From an uncultured Clostridia bacterium (GTDB taxonomy: Bacteria > Bacillota > Clostridia > TANB77 > CAG-508): a stretch of 64,000 nucleotides of DNA. The DNA is taken from NCBI GenBank assembly GCA_904381285.1, contig CAJFII010000001.1, forward strand, positions 124,001-188,000, given 5' to 3'. The position numbers and the translations under genes are program-made. Under the pieces are notes generated by a model. The model saw only the letters and a list, made by a program, of their open reading frames with translations, was not told the origin of the DNA and did not search any database. Below, in pieces: positions 35,157 to 44,826 of this stretch (position 1 is the first letter of the stretch; each line of letters begins with the position of its first letter).

Positions 35157-35504
35157 ATGGAAAAGAATGTTAAAGTAAGTATGTTATGCCAAATATATGG
35201 AGAACTATTAACTGAAAAACAATTCAAATTCTTAGATGATTACTATAATAATGATTTTTCTTTATCCGAAATTGCTGAAAATAATGGAATTACAAGGCAG
35301 GCAGTTAGGGATAATATCGTAAAGGGGGAAAATAAACTTTTCGAATACGAAGAAAAGCTAGGAATCATGAAAAAAACATTAAAACAAGAACAACAAATAG
35401 TGAAAATACTTTCTGAATTAACAAAAATTCAAACTAAATTCTCTGATGAAGAAATAGCTAGTATTTTAGAAAATGTAAAAAAAGAATTAAACTGTCTAGT
35501 TTAA
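35157..35504 (+). CDS. ylxM: YlxM-family SRP-associated DNA-binding-like protein
   Basis: 115 residues with a sigma-factor-like helix-turn-helix (LTEKQFKFLDDYYNNDFSLSEIAENNGITRQAVRDNI). YlxM proteins stimulate the signal recognition particle in Firmicutes. It sits 18 bp upstream of ffh, the invariant context of the family. Confidence 0.93.
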   Translation: MEKNVKVSMLCQIYGELLTEKQFKFLDDYYNNDFSLSEIAENNGITRQAVRDNIVKGENKLFEYEEKLGIMKKTLKQEQQIVKILSELTKIQTKFSDEEIASILENVKKELNCLV

Positions 35505-35522
35505 TATAGTGAGGTGGAAGAT

Positions 35523-36872
35523 ATGGCTTTTGAGGGATTATCTTCAAGATTACAGAGTATAACAAGAAAATTTGGAGGTAAAGCAAGGGTAACTGAACAA
35601 GATTTAAAAGAAATGTTAAGAGAAGTAAAACTTGCCTTACTAGAAGCAGATGTAAACTATAAAATTGTAAAAGATTTTATTGCAGTTATACAAGAAAAAG
35701 CACTAGGTCAAGATGTACTAAAATCATTAACACCTGGACAACAAGTAGTAAAAATTGTTAAAGATGAACTAGTAGAACTATTAGGAGGAACAGAAAGTAA
35801 AATTAATTTTACACCAAATCCTCCAACTATAATTATGCTAGTTGGATTACAAGGTTCAGGAAAAACAACAACTGCTGGAAAACTTGCAAATCTTCTAAGA
35901 AAGCAAGGAAAAAATCCATTACTTGTTGCCTGTGATGTATATAGACCAGCTGCTATAAAACAATTACAAGTTGTTGGAAAACAGTTAAATATTCCGGTTT
36001 TTGCAAATGAAACATCAAAAGATGTTACACATATTGCAAAACAAGCAATGAATGTTGCAATATCAAAATTAAATGATGTTGTTATAATTGATACTGCTGG
36101 TAGATTGCATATTGATGAAGAGTTAATGGAAGAATTAAAAAAATTAAAAGCAAGTATTAAACCTCATGAAATATTATTAGTAGTTGATGCTATGACTGGT
36201 CAAGATGCAGTAAATGTGGCAACTTCATTTAATGAAGCAATAGGGATAGATGGTGTAGTACTTACAAAACTTGATGGCGATACTCGTGGTGGTGCGGCAT
36301 TATCAGTAAAAAAAGTTACATCTCGTCCAATAAAATTTGCAGCAACTGGTGAAAAACTAAGTGATATAGAAGTATTTCATCCTGAAAGGATGGCATCAAG
36401 AATACTTGGTATGGGCGATGTTCTATCAATTATTGAAAAAGCAGAAGAAGCATTTAACGAGGAAGAAGCTTTAAAATTAGAGCAAAAATTAAAAAAACAA
36501 GAATTTGACTTAGATGATTATTTAGCCCAATTGAGACAGGTAAAGAAGATGGGATCATTTTCATCTATTCTTAAGATGATACCTGGTATGAACAAATTTA
36601 AAGATATAGAAGTTGATGATAAAGAATTTGTTAAAATTGAAGCAATTATCTGTTCTATGACCAAAAAGGAAAAAAGAAATACTAGATTATTAAATGCAAG
36701 TAGAAGAAGAAGAATAGCAAATGGTGCAGGAGTTACTGTACAAGATGTTAACAAATTTATGAATTCTTTTGAAATGACACAAAAAATGATGAAAAAAATG
36801 CAAAATGATAAAAGTGTTAAAAATATGCTTAAAGGAATAAATCCAGAAGATTTGAAAAAATTTAAAGTATAA
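35523..36872 (+). CDS. ffh: Signal recognition particle protein Ffh
   Basis: SRP54 GTPase, 449 residues. N domain, then G domain with VGLQGSGKTTTAGKLA, DVYRPAA, IDTAGRLHIDEELM and TKLDGDTRGGAALS. The C-terminal M domain is Met-rich (MIPGMNKF, MTQKMMKKMQ) with the RNA-binding RRRRIANGAG. ATG at 35523 after GAGGTGG; the in-frame GTG at 35514 lies inside the ribosome-binding site. Confidence 0.97.
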   Translation: MAFEGLSSRLQSITRKFGGKARVTEQDLKEMLREVKLALLEADVNYKIVKDFIAVIQEKALGQDVLKSLTPGQQVVKIVKDELVELLGGTESKINFTPNPPTIIMLVGLQGSGKTTTAGKLANLLRKQGKNPLLVACDVYRPAAIKQLQVVGKQLNIPVFANETSKDVTHIAKQAMNVAISKLNDVVIIDTAGRLHIDEELMEELKKLKASIKPHEILLVVDAMTGQDAVNVATSFNEAIGIDGVVLTKLDGDTRGGAALSVKKVTSRPIKFAATGEKLSDIEVFHPERMASRILGMGDVLSIIEKAEEAFNEEEALKLEQKLKKQEFDLDDYLAQLRQVKKMGSFSSILKMIPGMNKFKDIEVDDKEFVKIEAIICSMTKKEKRNTRLLNASRRRRIANGAGVTVQDVNKFMNSFEMTQKMMKKMQNDKSVKNMLKGINPEDLKKFKV

Positions 36873-36934
36873 TTAATTTGTTATTAAATTTTTAAATTTA
36901 TTATATATAAGCTAAACTTTTAGGAGGTGAAATT

Positions 36935-37168
36935 ATGGTAAAAATAAGATTACAAAGATTTGGAGCAAAAAAATCTCCATTTTATCACATTGTAGTAGCT
37001 GATTCAAAATCACCAAGAGATGGAAAAATAATTGAACAAATTGGAACATATAATCCAATGACAGAACCATCAACAATTGTGTTAGATAAAGAAAAAGTAG
37101 AAAAATGGATTAAAAATGGTGCAAAACCAACAGACACAGTAAAAGCTTTAATCGAGAAAGCTAACTAG
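36935..37168 (+). CDS. rpsP: 30S ribosomal protein S16
   Basis: 77 residues. [30 protein letters not shown] is the family signature. AGGAGG before ATG. Second position after ffh, as in Bacillus. Confidence 0.97.
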   Translation: MVKIRLQRFGAKKSPFYHIVVADSKSPRDGKIIEQIGTYNPMTEPSTIVLDKEKVEKWIKNGAKPTDTVKALIEKAN

Positions 37169-37181
37169 GAGGAAACTATAT

Positions 37182-37412
37182 ATGAAAGAAATGCTTGAAG
37201 TTATTATAAAGAATTTAGTTGAAAAATCTGAGGATGTACAAATTACAGAAACTCAAAAAGGAAATACTACTGTATTTGAAGTAAAAGTAGATTCTGAAGA
37301 TATGGGTAAAGTAATAGGTAGACAAGGAAGAATAGCTAAATCAATCAGAACTGTTGCAAAAGCTATTGCTACAAAAGAAAATAAAAAAGTAACTATTGAA
37401 TTTGTAGGGTAA
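37182..37412 (+). CDS. khpA: KH-domain RNA-binding protein KhpA
   Basis: 76 residues with a KH motif GKVIGRQGRIAKSIRTVAKA. KhpA pairs with KhpB and affects cell division and length in Firmicutes. Lies between rpsP and rimM, its normal place. Confidence 0.94.
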   Translation: MKEMLEVIIKNLVEKSEDVQITETQKGNTTVFEVKVDSEDMGKVIGRQGRIAKSIRTVAKAIATKENKKVTIEFVG

Positions 37413-37415
37413 ATT

Positions 37416-37922
37416 ATGGAACAGTTAATGGAAATTGGTCAAATAGTTAATACATATGGAATAAAAGGGTATTTAAAAATAGTTCCTTATACAGATGATA
37501 TAACAAGGTTTGAAAAGTTAGAGTCAATATATATAGAAGTGAAAAAAGAATTAAAAAACTTTATTATTGAAGATGTAAAATATAGTAAAAATTTAGTTCT
37601 TTTAAAGCTAAAAGGAATTGATGATATAAATTCCGCAGAAATGTATAAAAATTGTTATATAAAAATACCAAGAAGTCAAGCAGTTAAACTACCAGAAAAC
37701 TCATATTTTATTGTGGATCTAATTGGATTAAATGTATATACTGACAATGACGAAGAACTAGGAAATATCATAGATGTATTTTCAACTGGTGCTAATGACA
37801 TATATGTTGTTAAAAATGAACTTGGCAAACAAGTATTATTACCAGCAATAAGTGATGTTATTAAAAAAGTTGATATTCAAAATAAAAAAATGATAGTACA
37901 TCTAATTGATGGACTTATATAG
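37416..37922 (+). CDS. rimM: Ribosome maturation factor RimM
   Basis: 168 residues. IGQIVNTYGIKGYLKIVPYTDDITRF at the N-terminus and the PRC-barrel part (NSYFIVDLIGLNVYTDNDEELG, GANDIYVVK, LLPAISDVI). Assists 30S assembly through S19. Only 3 bp after khpA and without a strong site, so translation is likely coupled. Confidence 0.93.
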   Translation: MEQLMEIGQIVNTYGIKGYLKIVPYTDDITRFEKLESIYIEVKKELKNFIIEDVKYSKNLVLLKLKGIDDINSAEMYKNCYIKIPRSQAVKLPENSYFIVDLIGLNVYTDNDEELGNIIDVFSTGANDIYVVKNELGKQVLLPAISDVIKKVDIQNKKMIVHLIDGLI

Positions 37923-37931
37923 GAGGAAGAT

Positions 37932-38663
37932 ATGAAATTTGATATTTTAACTCTTTTTCCAGAAATGTTTAAACCTTTATATGAAAGTATAATAGGAAAA
38001 GCAATAAAAAAAGGAATTATAGATATAAATATTATTGATATTAGAGACTTTTCAAAAGATAAACATAAAAGAGTTGATGATACACCATATGGTGGTGGAG
38101 CAGGAATGGTTATAAGACCAGATGTTGTATATGATGCATATGCATCTATAAAAAAAGATAATGCTAAAGTTATTTATTTATCACCACAAGGAAAGGTATT
38201 AGACCAAAAAAAGGTAGAAAATTTAAGCAAAGAAAAGCATATTATTCTTCTATGTGGTCATTATGAAGGAATAGACCAAAGAGTATTGGATGAAATTGTA
38301 GATGAGGAAATTTCTATTGGGGATTATGTGTTAACAGGTGGAGAAATTCCTGCAATGGTATTAATAGATAGTGTATCTAGAAACATTGAAGGAGTTATAA
38401 GTAAGGAATCAACTAGTGAAGAGACATTTTCAAATGGGCTCTTAGAATATCCACAATACACAAGACCAGAAATTTTTAAAGATAAACAAGTTCCAGAAAT
38501 ACTTTTAAGTGGTCATCACGAAAATATTAATAAGTGGAGAAGAAATGAATCCATAAAAAATACTTATTTAAAAAGAAAAGATCTTTTAGAAAAAGTAAAT
38601 TTGACTAAAGACGATGTTAAGTATTTAGAAAAATTGACAGGTAATAGCCAAACTAATAATTAG
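37932..38663 (+). CDS. trmD: tRNA (guanine-37-N1)-methyltransferase TrmD
   Basis: SPOUT enzyme, 243 residues. Contains DDTPYGGGAGMVIRPD, LLCGHYEGIDQRV and the trefoil-knot SIGDYVLTGGEIPAMV. AGGAGG precedes ATG. Essential in most bacteria because it prevents +1 frameshifting. Confidence 0.96.
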   Translation: MKFDILTLFPEMFKPLYESIIGKAIKKGIIDINIIDIRDFSKDKHKRVDDTPYGGGAGMVIRPDVVYDAYASIKKDNAKVIYLSPQGKVLDQKKVENLSKEKHIILLCGHYEGIDQRVLDEIVDEEISIGDYVLTGGEIPAMVLIDSVSRNIEGVISKESTSEETFSNGLLEYPQYTRPEIFKDKQVPEILLSGHHENINKWRRNESIKNTYLKRKDLLEKVNLTKDDVKYLEKLTGNSQTNN

Positions 38664-38692
38664 AAATATTGAAGAAGGAGGAAAAGTTTTAA

Positions 38693-39244
38693 ATGGATAT
38701 TATAAAATCTATACAACATGAACAAATGAAAAATAAAGTTCCAGTACTAGATGTTGGAAATACAGTAAGAGTTCATGTAAGAATTAAAGAAGGAAACAGA
38801 GAAAGAATTCAAGTTTTCGAAGGAATCATTATTAAAAAACAAGGTGGAGGAGTAAACGAAACATTTACAGTAAGAAGAATTTCTTATGGTGTAGGTGTTG
38901 AAAAAACATTTTTAGTTCATTCACCATTAGTAGAAAAGGTAGAAGTAGTAAGAGTAGGTAAAGCTAGACGTGCTAAATTATTCTATTTAAGAGATAGAGT
39001 AGGAAAAGCTTCTAAGACAAAGGAAAAATTAGGTGCAAGAATTGAAAATAAAGAAAGAGTTATTAAAGAAGATATGGTAGAAGAAAATACAGAAGAAGCT
39101 GTAGCACCAGAAGAAGCACCGGCAGTAGAAACTACTCAACCTGTAGTTGAAGAAACTGTTGACACAGTTAAAGAAGAAGCAGTAGAAACTGTAAAAGAAG
39201 AACCAGTTGCTGAAGAGAAAAAAGAAGAATCAGCAGAAAAATAA
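38693..39244 (+). CDS. rplS: 50S ribosomal protein L19 with long acidic C-terminal extension
   Basis: Residues 1-117 are canonical L19 ([58 protein letters not shown]). The remaining ~65 residues are a low-complexity Glu/Val/Ala/Pro/Thr tail ([29 protein letters not shown]) not found in typical L19 of about 115 residues. The tail is in frame and uses normal host codons, so it is a genuine extension. Last gene of the operon; a strong terminator follows. Confidence 0.93.
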   Translation: MDIIKSIQHEQMKNKVPVLDVGNTVRVHVRIKEGNRERIQVFEGIIIKKQGGGVNETFTVRRISYGVGVEKTFLVHSPLVEKVEVVRVGKARRAKLFYLRDRVGKASKTKEKLGARIENKERVIKEDMVEENTEEAVAPEEAPAVETTQPVVEETVDTVKEEAVETVKEEPVAEEKKEESAEK

Positions 39245-39263
39245 TATATTAAAATTAACAAAA

Positions 39264-39294
39264 AATAAAGGCATTGCTTTGCAATGTCTTTATT
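39264..39294. terminator. Bidirectional terminator between rplS and the LonB-like gene
   Basis: AATAAAGGCATTGC (39264-39277) pairs with GCAATGTCTTTATT (39281-39294); one G-T pair. The stop codon of the minus-strand gene lies in the stem. Confidence 0.88.
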
Positions 39295-41677
39295 CTTTAC
39301 TACTAATATTTGCATATTTTTTTAATTTTTCATAAACAAGAGCATTTATACTTCCAGCAGGGAAATGACCATTTTTATCTTTTTTACCAGCAGGAACTCC
39401 TGTTAAAACTTCAATACCATCTTCAATAGAAGAAACAGCATAAATATGAAATTTACCATTTTTTACAGCTTCTACAATTTCATCAGATAAACTTAAATTA
39501 TCTACGTTTTGTACTGGAATCATTACTCCATGGCTACCATCTAATCCACGTATTTTACATATCTGATAAAATCCGTCGATTTTTTCATTTACTCCACCTA
39601 TTGGCTGAATTTCACCTTTTTGATTAACTGAACCTGTAACAGCGATTGCTTGGTTAATAGGAATTCCAGATAAACTAGAAAGTAAAGCATATAATTCTGT
39701 ACTAGAAGCACTATCACCATCTACACCATTATATAATTGTTCAAAACAAATACTTGCTGTTAATGATAAAGGTATGTCTTGTGCAAACATTTCTCCTAAA
39801 TATCCACTTAAAATATATACACCTTTAGAGTGAGAAGAGCCAGATAAATCAACTTCTCGTTCAATATTTATTATTCCAGATTTACCGGTATAGGTGTTAA
39901 CTGTTATTTTAGAAGGTTTACCAAAAGAATAGTCACCAATAGTCATGACAGTTAAACCATTAATTTGTCCTACTTTAAAACCAGAAGTATTAATTAAAAG
40001 AGTATTATCTATAATCATTTCTGTATATCTTGAGTCATATTTTTTTATTCTGTCAATACGTTCATCTAAGGTTTTTTGTACAAATTCGCCACTTACAACT
40101 TTAGCCTTAGAAAGTTTTGCCCAAGTACAAGATTCTGCAATAATTTCAGATAAATCAGTGAATCTTGTAGACAATTTCTTTTTACTATTTGCAAGTTTAG
40201 ATGCGTATTCAACTATTTTTGCAACCGCAGATTTATCTAAAGGTGGTAAATTTTCTTGTTCACAAAAACCATGAATAAAACGAGCAAGTTTGATCATATT
40301 TTCTTCGGTTTTTGGTGCATCATCTTCAAATTCAACTTTAATTTTAAATAACTTCTTAAAATCAGGATCCATTGCAAGTAAAGTATGATATATATTAGAG
40401 CTACCTATTAAAATTACTTTTAAATCTAAAGGAATAGGTTGGGGTTTTAAAGAAACCATTACCATAGAACTACGTTGGTCAACTGCATTTTCTATATTTA
40501 ATTCTTTAATTCTTAAAGCCTTTTTTAATGCATCATAACATAAAGAATTTGATAATAAATCCTTTGCTTGTAAAATAATATATCCACCATTTGCTTTATG
40601 AAGTAGACCAGGTTGTAGCATAGTATAATCTGTTTTTAAAGCTCCATAATAGTTTTCATATTCTAATTTTCCAAATAAATTATGATATGAATAATTTGAA
40701 TCCATAATTACTGGTGAACCTTCAGTTTCGCTATTATCAATAAAAAGGTTAACACGATAATTCAACCAAGGTTGTTTTGGTTCTTGCCTTGGCATTGGTT
40801 GCGTAGGTTGATTATTAGTATTTACAGGTTGCTCAATAAATAATTGTACATTTTTAAGTACGTCCTTTTTTACATTATCTAAAAATTTATTAATTATTTT
40901 ATTTCTTTTATATTTAGATTTTATATAGTTAATGTGTACATTAATAGTAAGAAGTGCAACATTAGATTGCCATTCTTCAATTTTTTTATCAGATGCTCTT
41001 TCTATTGCTTTAATTTCACTAATAACAGAAATTATTTGTTCTTGGACAATGCTTGATTTACTTTCAAATTCTTTTTTTACGTCTTCATCTAGTTTTTCGA
41101 ATTCTTCTTCTTCAATAGTTTTACCATCTATAACTGGCATCATATAAATACCATTTTGGGCAGTTTTTACTTGAAAACCGTATTTCATAGATTCTTTGTT
41201 TAGTTTTTCTAATAATATAGAACGTTTTTGTTCAAATTCTTGCCTTATTAAAGTTTTTTCTTTTTCAAAATCTTCGTTACTAAAAGTTTTGTTAATATCT
41301 GCTTTTATATCTTTAATAAACTGTTCCATATCTTCTTTAAATTCTTTACCGTGTCCGGCAGGTAAGGAAACAGCTATTGGTTCATTTGGATCATCAAAAT
41401 TGTAAATATAACACCAATCAGAAGGTACTTTTTCTTTTTTAGAAATTCTATCCAAATAGTTCTTGGTATACATTGTTTTACCAACTCCATCAGGACCTTC
41501 AATATATATGTTATAACCTTTTACATCAACACTTAAACCAAATTCTAAAGCTTTAATACCACGATCTTGTCCAATACCAGTAGTAATTGAAGCTAAAGTA
41601 GATGTATCATCAAATTTAAAAATATTAGGATTACAATATTCTTTTAATTGTTTATAGTTTAATTCATTTTTCTTCAT
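39290..41677 (-). CDS. LonB-like AAA+ protease (COG1067)
   Basis: 795 residues. N-terminal ATPase section with Walker A GPDGVGKTMYTKN, an inserted helical/coiled region (~150-270), then Walker-B-like and sensor regions (NGGYIILQAKDLL, VILIGSSNIYHTLL). The C-terminal Lon protease domain has catalytic Ser in DGDSASSTELYALLSSLSG and Lys in GGVNEKIDGFYQ. It lacks the N-terminal Lon domain, as LonB-type enzymes do. Probably degrades cytosolic proteins; in spore-formers some relatives act in the forespore. AAGGAG precedes the ATG on the minus strand. Confidence 0.88.
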   Translation of the reverse strand: MKKNELNYKQLKEYCNPNIFKFDDTSTLASITTGIGQDRGIKALEFGLSVDVKGYNIYIEGPDGVGKTMYTKNYLDRISKKEKVPSDWCYIYNFDDPNEPIAVSLPAGHGKEFKEDMEQFIKDIKADINKTFSNEDFEKEKTLIRQEFEQKRSILLEKLNKESMKYGFQVKTAQNGIYMMPVIDGKTIEEEEFEKLDEDVKKEFESKSSIVQEQIISVISEIKAIERASDKKIEEWQSNVALLTINVHINYIKSKYKRNKIINKFLDNVKKDVLKNVQLFIEQPVNTNNQPTQPMPRQEPKQPWLNYRVNLFIDNSETEGSPVIMDSNYSYHNLFGKLEYENYYGALKTDYTMLQPGLLHKANGGYIILQAKDLLSNSLCYDALKKALRIKELNIENAVDQRSSMVMVSLKPQPIPLDLKVILIGSSNIYHTLLAMDPDFKKLFKIKVEFEDDAPKTEENMIKLARFIHGFCEQENLPPLDKSAVAKIVEYASKLANSKKKLSTRFTDLSEIIAESCTWAKLSKAKVVSGEFVQKTLDERIDRIKKYDSRYTEMIIDNTLLINTSGFKVGQINGLTVMTIGDYSFGKPSKITVNTYTGKSGIINIEREVDLSGSSHSKGVYILSGYLGEMFAQDIPLSLTASICFEQLYNGVDGDSASSTELYALLSSLSGIPINQAIAVTGSVNQKGEIQPIGGVNEKIDGFYQICKIRGLDGSHGVMIPVQNVDNLSLSDEIVEAVKNGKFHIYAVSSIEDGIEVLTGVPAGKKDKNGHFPAGSINALVYEKLKKYANISSKE

Positions 41678-41705
41678 TTGTTTTCTCCTTTATTATTATA
41701 AATTT

Positions 41706-42143
41706 TTAATTAAATATAAGAGTCATAATAATAGCATTCTCATTTTGTCCATAATAATTCTTTCTTAAACCAACTTTTTTAAAATTATATTTTTCATAAA
41801 GTTTTATAGCGTTTATATTACTTTGTTTAACTTCTAAAGTAAGGTTTAATTTTTCATTTTTTGCAATATTTATCAAGTTTTCTAACAATTTACTAGCAAT
41901 TCCCATATGTCTTTTTGTAATTTTTGTTACTATATTTGTAATATGTATATCATCTACAGCTTTCCAAATGCCAGCAAAGCCAACAATTTCGTTATTTAAT
42001 AAAGCTACAAAATATTTTGAATTAGGATTTTTTAATTCATTTTCAAATATAGTATATGTCCAAAAATTATCAAATTCAGTTGATAAAATATCCTTAATTT
42101 GTAATAAGTGAGAAAGCGTCATTTCATTTATTAATATTTCCAT
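41706..42143 (-). CDS. rimI: Ribosomal-protein S18 alanine N-acetyltransferase RimI-like
   Basis: GNAT acetyltransferase, 145 residues. Acetyl-CoA site KRHMGIASKLLENLI, and C-terminal NINAIKLYEKYNFKKVGLRKNYY, which is typical of RimI. It overlaps the end of tsaB by 20 bp; tsaE-tsaB-rimI is a common Firmicute operon. Confidence 0.92.
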   Translation of the reverse strand: MEILINEMTLSHLLQIKDILSTEFDNFWTYTIFENELKNPNSKYFVALLNNEIVGFAGIWKAVDDIHITNIVTKITKRHMGIASKLLENLINIAKNEKLNLTLEVKQSNINAIKLYEKYNFKKVGLRKNYYGQNENAIIMTLIFN

Positions 42144-42846
42144 TTTGTTGTTTCTCCTCTAGTTGTATTTGTGCACTTGATTTTCTTAAATATAGGGGAG
42201 AAAGACTATATTTTTCGTCTGTATATTCACCACTACAAAAAGCATCAAATGCAGCTTTAGCAACACTTGTAGCATTTAACTTATTATAAGTTTCATTATT
42301 TGCAAAAATTGCATTTTTATACAAGTTAGATTCTAACACATCTTTATAAACTATGCTACCATTTCCAACAAAAAATATTGGTTTATTACAATTTTTTAAT
42401 ATTTCTGTAATATTAGAAATATTATCAAACAAATAGTCTCCTATTTGTGTATATTTATTCTTTGAATGTTCAAACAAAGAGTAATAAACATTATTATTTT
42501 TAGCATCAATTAAAGAACAAATATAACCTTCAAAATCCACATTATATGCTAAAGCCATAAGTGAAGGTATTCCAAGTGATTTAATTTGTGTCACATCACA
42601 AAAAGCTTTTATAGTAGAAATTCCAATTCTTATACCAGTAAATGAACCAGGACCTTTATCACAAACTAATAAATCTATATCACTTAAAGATAAATTGGTT
42701 TCTTTGAAAATTTGTTCAATTTGAGGCATTAATTTTATAGAATGAGTATTTCCATCTTCATTAGATATTTCTTTTATTACATTTCTATCTTCTAATATTG
42801 CAACAGAGCATACATTAGAAGAAGTTTCTATACTTAATATTTTCAT
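42124..42846 (-). CDS. tsaB: tRNA threonylcarbamoyladenosine biosynthesis protein TsaB
   Basis: 240 residues. N-terminal ILSIETSSNVCSVAIL and GPGSFTGIRIGISTIKAFCD are diagnostic of TsaB, the inactive paralogue that scaffolds TsaD for t6A37 formation. Overlaps tsaE by 4 bp and rimI by 20 bp. Confidence 0.95.
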   Translation of the reverse strand: MKILSIETSSNVCSVAILEDRNVIKEISNEDGNTHSIKLMPQIEQIFKETNLSLSDIDLLVCDKGPGSFTGIRIGISTIKAFCDVTQIKSLGIPSLMALAYNVDFEGYICSLIDAKNNNVYYSLFEHSKNKYTQIGDYLFDNISNITEILKNCNKPIFFVGNGSIVYKDVLESNLYKNAIFANNETYNKLNATSVAKAAFDAFCSGEYTDEKYSLSPLYLRKSSAQIQLEEKQQNGNINK

Positions 42847-43325
42847 TGAAGACTCCTTTCATAAACTTTTCTTATTAAATTAGTATATTTGTTTCCAACA
42901 GCTTCTATATTTATAATTCGTTTATTTTCATTAATTAAATCTCTTTCAAATGAAAGATGAATATAGCTAGAAGGCAAGGCGTCTTTAATAATTTCACCCC
43001 ATTCGATAATACATATACCATTATCAAAATATTGTTCACCGCCAATAGCATAAAATTCATCTATTGAAGATAGCCTATAAACATCAAAATGGTAAATATT
43101 TGTATCATTTTTTCTATATTCATTAACAATAGTAAAAGTAGGGCTAGAAATTTCTTCTTCTAGACCAAAAAACAATAAAAAACCTTCTGTAAATTTTGTT
43201 TTGCCAGAACCAAGTTCACCTGATAATACTATTACATCTCCAGTAGTTAATTCTTTTGCAAATTCATTTGCAAGTTTCATAGTATCATTTTCAGAATTTG
43301 ATATAAATGTATACACAAAAATCAT
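42843..43325 (-). CDS. tsaE: tRNA threonylcarbamoyladenosine biosynthesis ATPase TsaE
   Basis: 160 residues. Walker A LSGELGSGKTKFTEG, SPTFTIVNEYR, HFDVYRL and IIEWGEII are the family motifs. First gene of the tsaE-tsaB-rimI operon. TsaD is not in this window. Confidence 0.95.
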   Translation of the reverse strand: MIFVYTFISNSENDTMKLANEFAKELTTGDVIVLSGELGSGKTKFTEGFLLFFGLEEEISSPTFTIVNEYRKNDTNIYHFDVYRLSSIDEFYAIGGEQYFDNGICIIEWGEIIKDALPSSYIHLSFERDLINENKRIINIEAVGNKYTNLIRKVYERSLQ

Positions 43326-43416
43326 TCCTTTATAATAATATATCTACATTTTATATTATTAAACGAAATTTGTAAATTAATATCATAAAAAAGGTTAAAA
43401 AAATTCAAAAAAAGTA

Positions 43417-43445
43417 TTGACAAAAAAATAAATAACCTTTATAAT
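43417..43445 (+). promoter_or_regulatory. Consensus promoter of the tRNA cluster
   Basis: TTGACA at 43417-43422, 17-nt spacer, TATAAT at 43440-43445. Perfect consensus, 22 nt before the first tRNA. Confidence 0.85.
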
Positions 43446-43466
43446 TTATAAATGTTGATACAAGAT

Positions 43467-43540
<74 letters not shown>

Positions 43541-43617
43541 GCGCCCTTAGCTCAGTTGGTCAGAGCAACCGGCTCATAACCGGTGGGTCCAAGGTTCAAA
43601 TCCTTGAGGGCGCACCA
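43541..43617 (+). tRNA. tRNA with anticodon CAT (Met, or Ile2)
   Basis: 77 nt including CCA, abutting the previous tRNA. Acceptor GCGCCCT/AGGGCGC, anticodon loop CTCATAA, T-arm GGTTCAAATCC. CAT is read by elongator Met or by lysidine-modified Ile2; the lack of the mismatched first acceptor pair excludes initiator tRNA. I cannot decide between Met and Ile2. Confidence 0.92.
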
Positions 43618-43641
43618 TTTTTTTATTCATTAATTTAATAT

Positions 43642-43727
43642 GGACAGGTGGCCGAGTGGCTAAAGGCGGCAGACTGTAAATCTGTTCTCATACGAGTACG
43701 AAGGTTCGAATCCTTCCCTGTCCACCA
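43642..43727 (+). tRNA. tRNA-Tyr (GTA)
   Basis: 86 nt including CCA; class II tRNA with a long variable arm. Acceptor GGACAGG/CCTGTCC, anticodon GTA at 43676-43678, T-arm GGTTCGAATCC. Confidence 0.95.
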
Positions 43728-43757
43728 AAATACAAGGAGACTTGTATTTTATTTTTA
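43727..43757 (+). terminator. Terminator of the tRNA cluster
   Basis: AAAATACAAG (43727-43736) pairs with CTTGTATTTT (43741-43750), then ATTTTTAG. Confidence 0.88.
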
Positions 43758-43773
43758 GTCATAAAACAAACAA

Positions 43774-43977
43774 ATGTGTGGTACATATCAAGTAGCTTTA
43801 AAAAGTTGTGGTGGTACTAATGGGGGAACATATAAAACTCTAATTGATACTAAAATTGATTTTTTATTTGTACTAAATGAGAAATCAGAAATGTATTTAA
43901 TTCCTAAAAATAAAATTTCAAATAAAAGTACATTGAATTTATGTGATAAGTATAGAAAGTATAGAGTTAAAATTTGA
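43774..43977 (+). pseudogene. C-terminal fragment of a PD-(D/E)XK-type intron endonuclease-like protein
   Basis: 67 codons. IDFLFVLNEKSEMYLIPKNKISNKSTLNL ... YRKYRV resembles the C-terminus of group I intron-associated PD-(D/E)XK nucleases (IDFF....YLIP...I.NK...L). The catalytic N-terminal half is absent and no ribosome-binding site stands before the ATG. A second, independently decayed fragment of the same family is at 44827. It lies 46 bp after tRNA-Tyr. Confidence 0.55.
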
Positions 43978-44226
43978 TGTTAATTGAAAAATTACTTTTA
44001 TAAATTTTTTTTGAACTGAAAAGTGCAAGAAATATTAAGAATAGTCTTACTCTTTTTAGCAAAAAATATTATAAAAGTATTAAAATTTTGGAGAATAACT
44101 TCCTTCGATTATAAAAAAGATATAACAAATTTAAGAATATATTGCAGATAATAAAAACAAATGATAAAATATATTAAAATTTTACAAAATATTACAAAAG
44201 AAAAATAGATTGGAGGCGTACGGAAT

Positions 44227-44559
44227 ATGTTAAGGAATATTTGGGAAGATTTAAAATTAATATTTAAGGTAATATTATCTATTGTATTAATATATGGAGG
44301 TTTTTGGGTATTACTACTTTTTTGTATTTACAATCATGATACTAATAATGAAAATAAACAAGTAGTAGACTATGATGCTTATGTGCAAGATACGTTTAAT
44401 ATCAATCTTAACGAAAATACACAAGTAATAGAAGAGAAAAAAGATGATAATGATTATATAACAGATGAAACTGTTGAAACATTACCAGATAATGATTATA
44501 AACCTGGAAAAATGAATCCCTTTTCAGACAGTGAACCTAGCGTTGAAGTAATACAATAA
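44227..44559 (+). CDS. Small membrane-anchored acidic protein
   Basis: 110 residues: a short cytosolic N-terminus, one transmembrane helix (LIFKVILSIVLIYGGFWVLLLF), then a disordered acidic Asn/Asp/Glu-rich tail. GGAGG precedes the ATG. Two TTACAAA boxes occur upstream (44182-44188, 44192-44198), reminiscent of the pilin-gene promoters. Not recognised. Confidence 0.6.
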   Translation: MLRNIWEDLKLIFKVILSIVLIYGGFWVLLLFCIYNHDTNNENKQVVDYDAYVQDTFNINLNENTQVIEEKKDDNDYITDETVETLPDNDYKPGKMNPFSDSEPSVEVIQ

Positions 44560-44826
44560 GTGATGCAATACAAGTAATTTTTAAAATATCTTGTATAAGT
44601 TTTAAATTAAATATATTATAAAAAACGTATAAAATGTAGTAAATTAGATATCTATAAAATTACTTGAAAGCATTAAAAATACATCGATGCAACCCTGCCC
44701 ACCAATATTATTTTCTAAGATAAAATCAATCTAATATTTCCAGTTAAAAATTAAAATCATATAGTGAAAAAATAAGAGCGAATGCAATTGATATTTTCTA
44801 CATGAAAAACATATAAGACAGTGATA
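44560..44826. other. Non-coding A+T-rich stretch
   Basis: I see no gene here. A short CCCTGCCCACCA at 44693-44704 resembles the 3' end of the tRNA-Tyr gene (CCCTGTCCACCA, 43716-43727) with one change. Confidence 0.4.
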
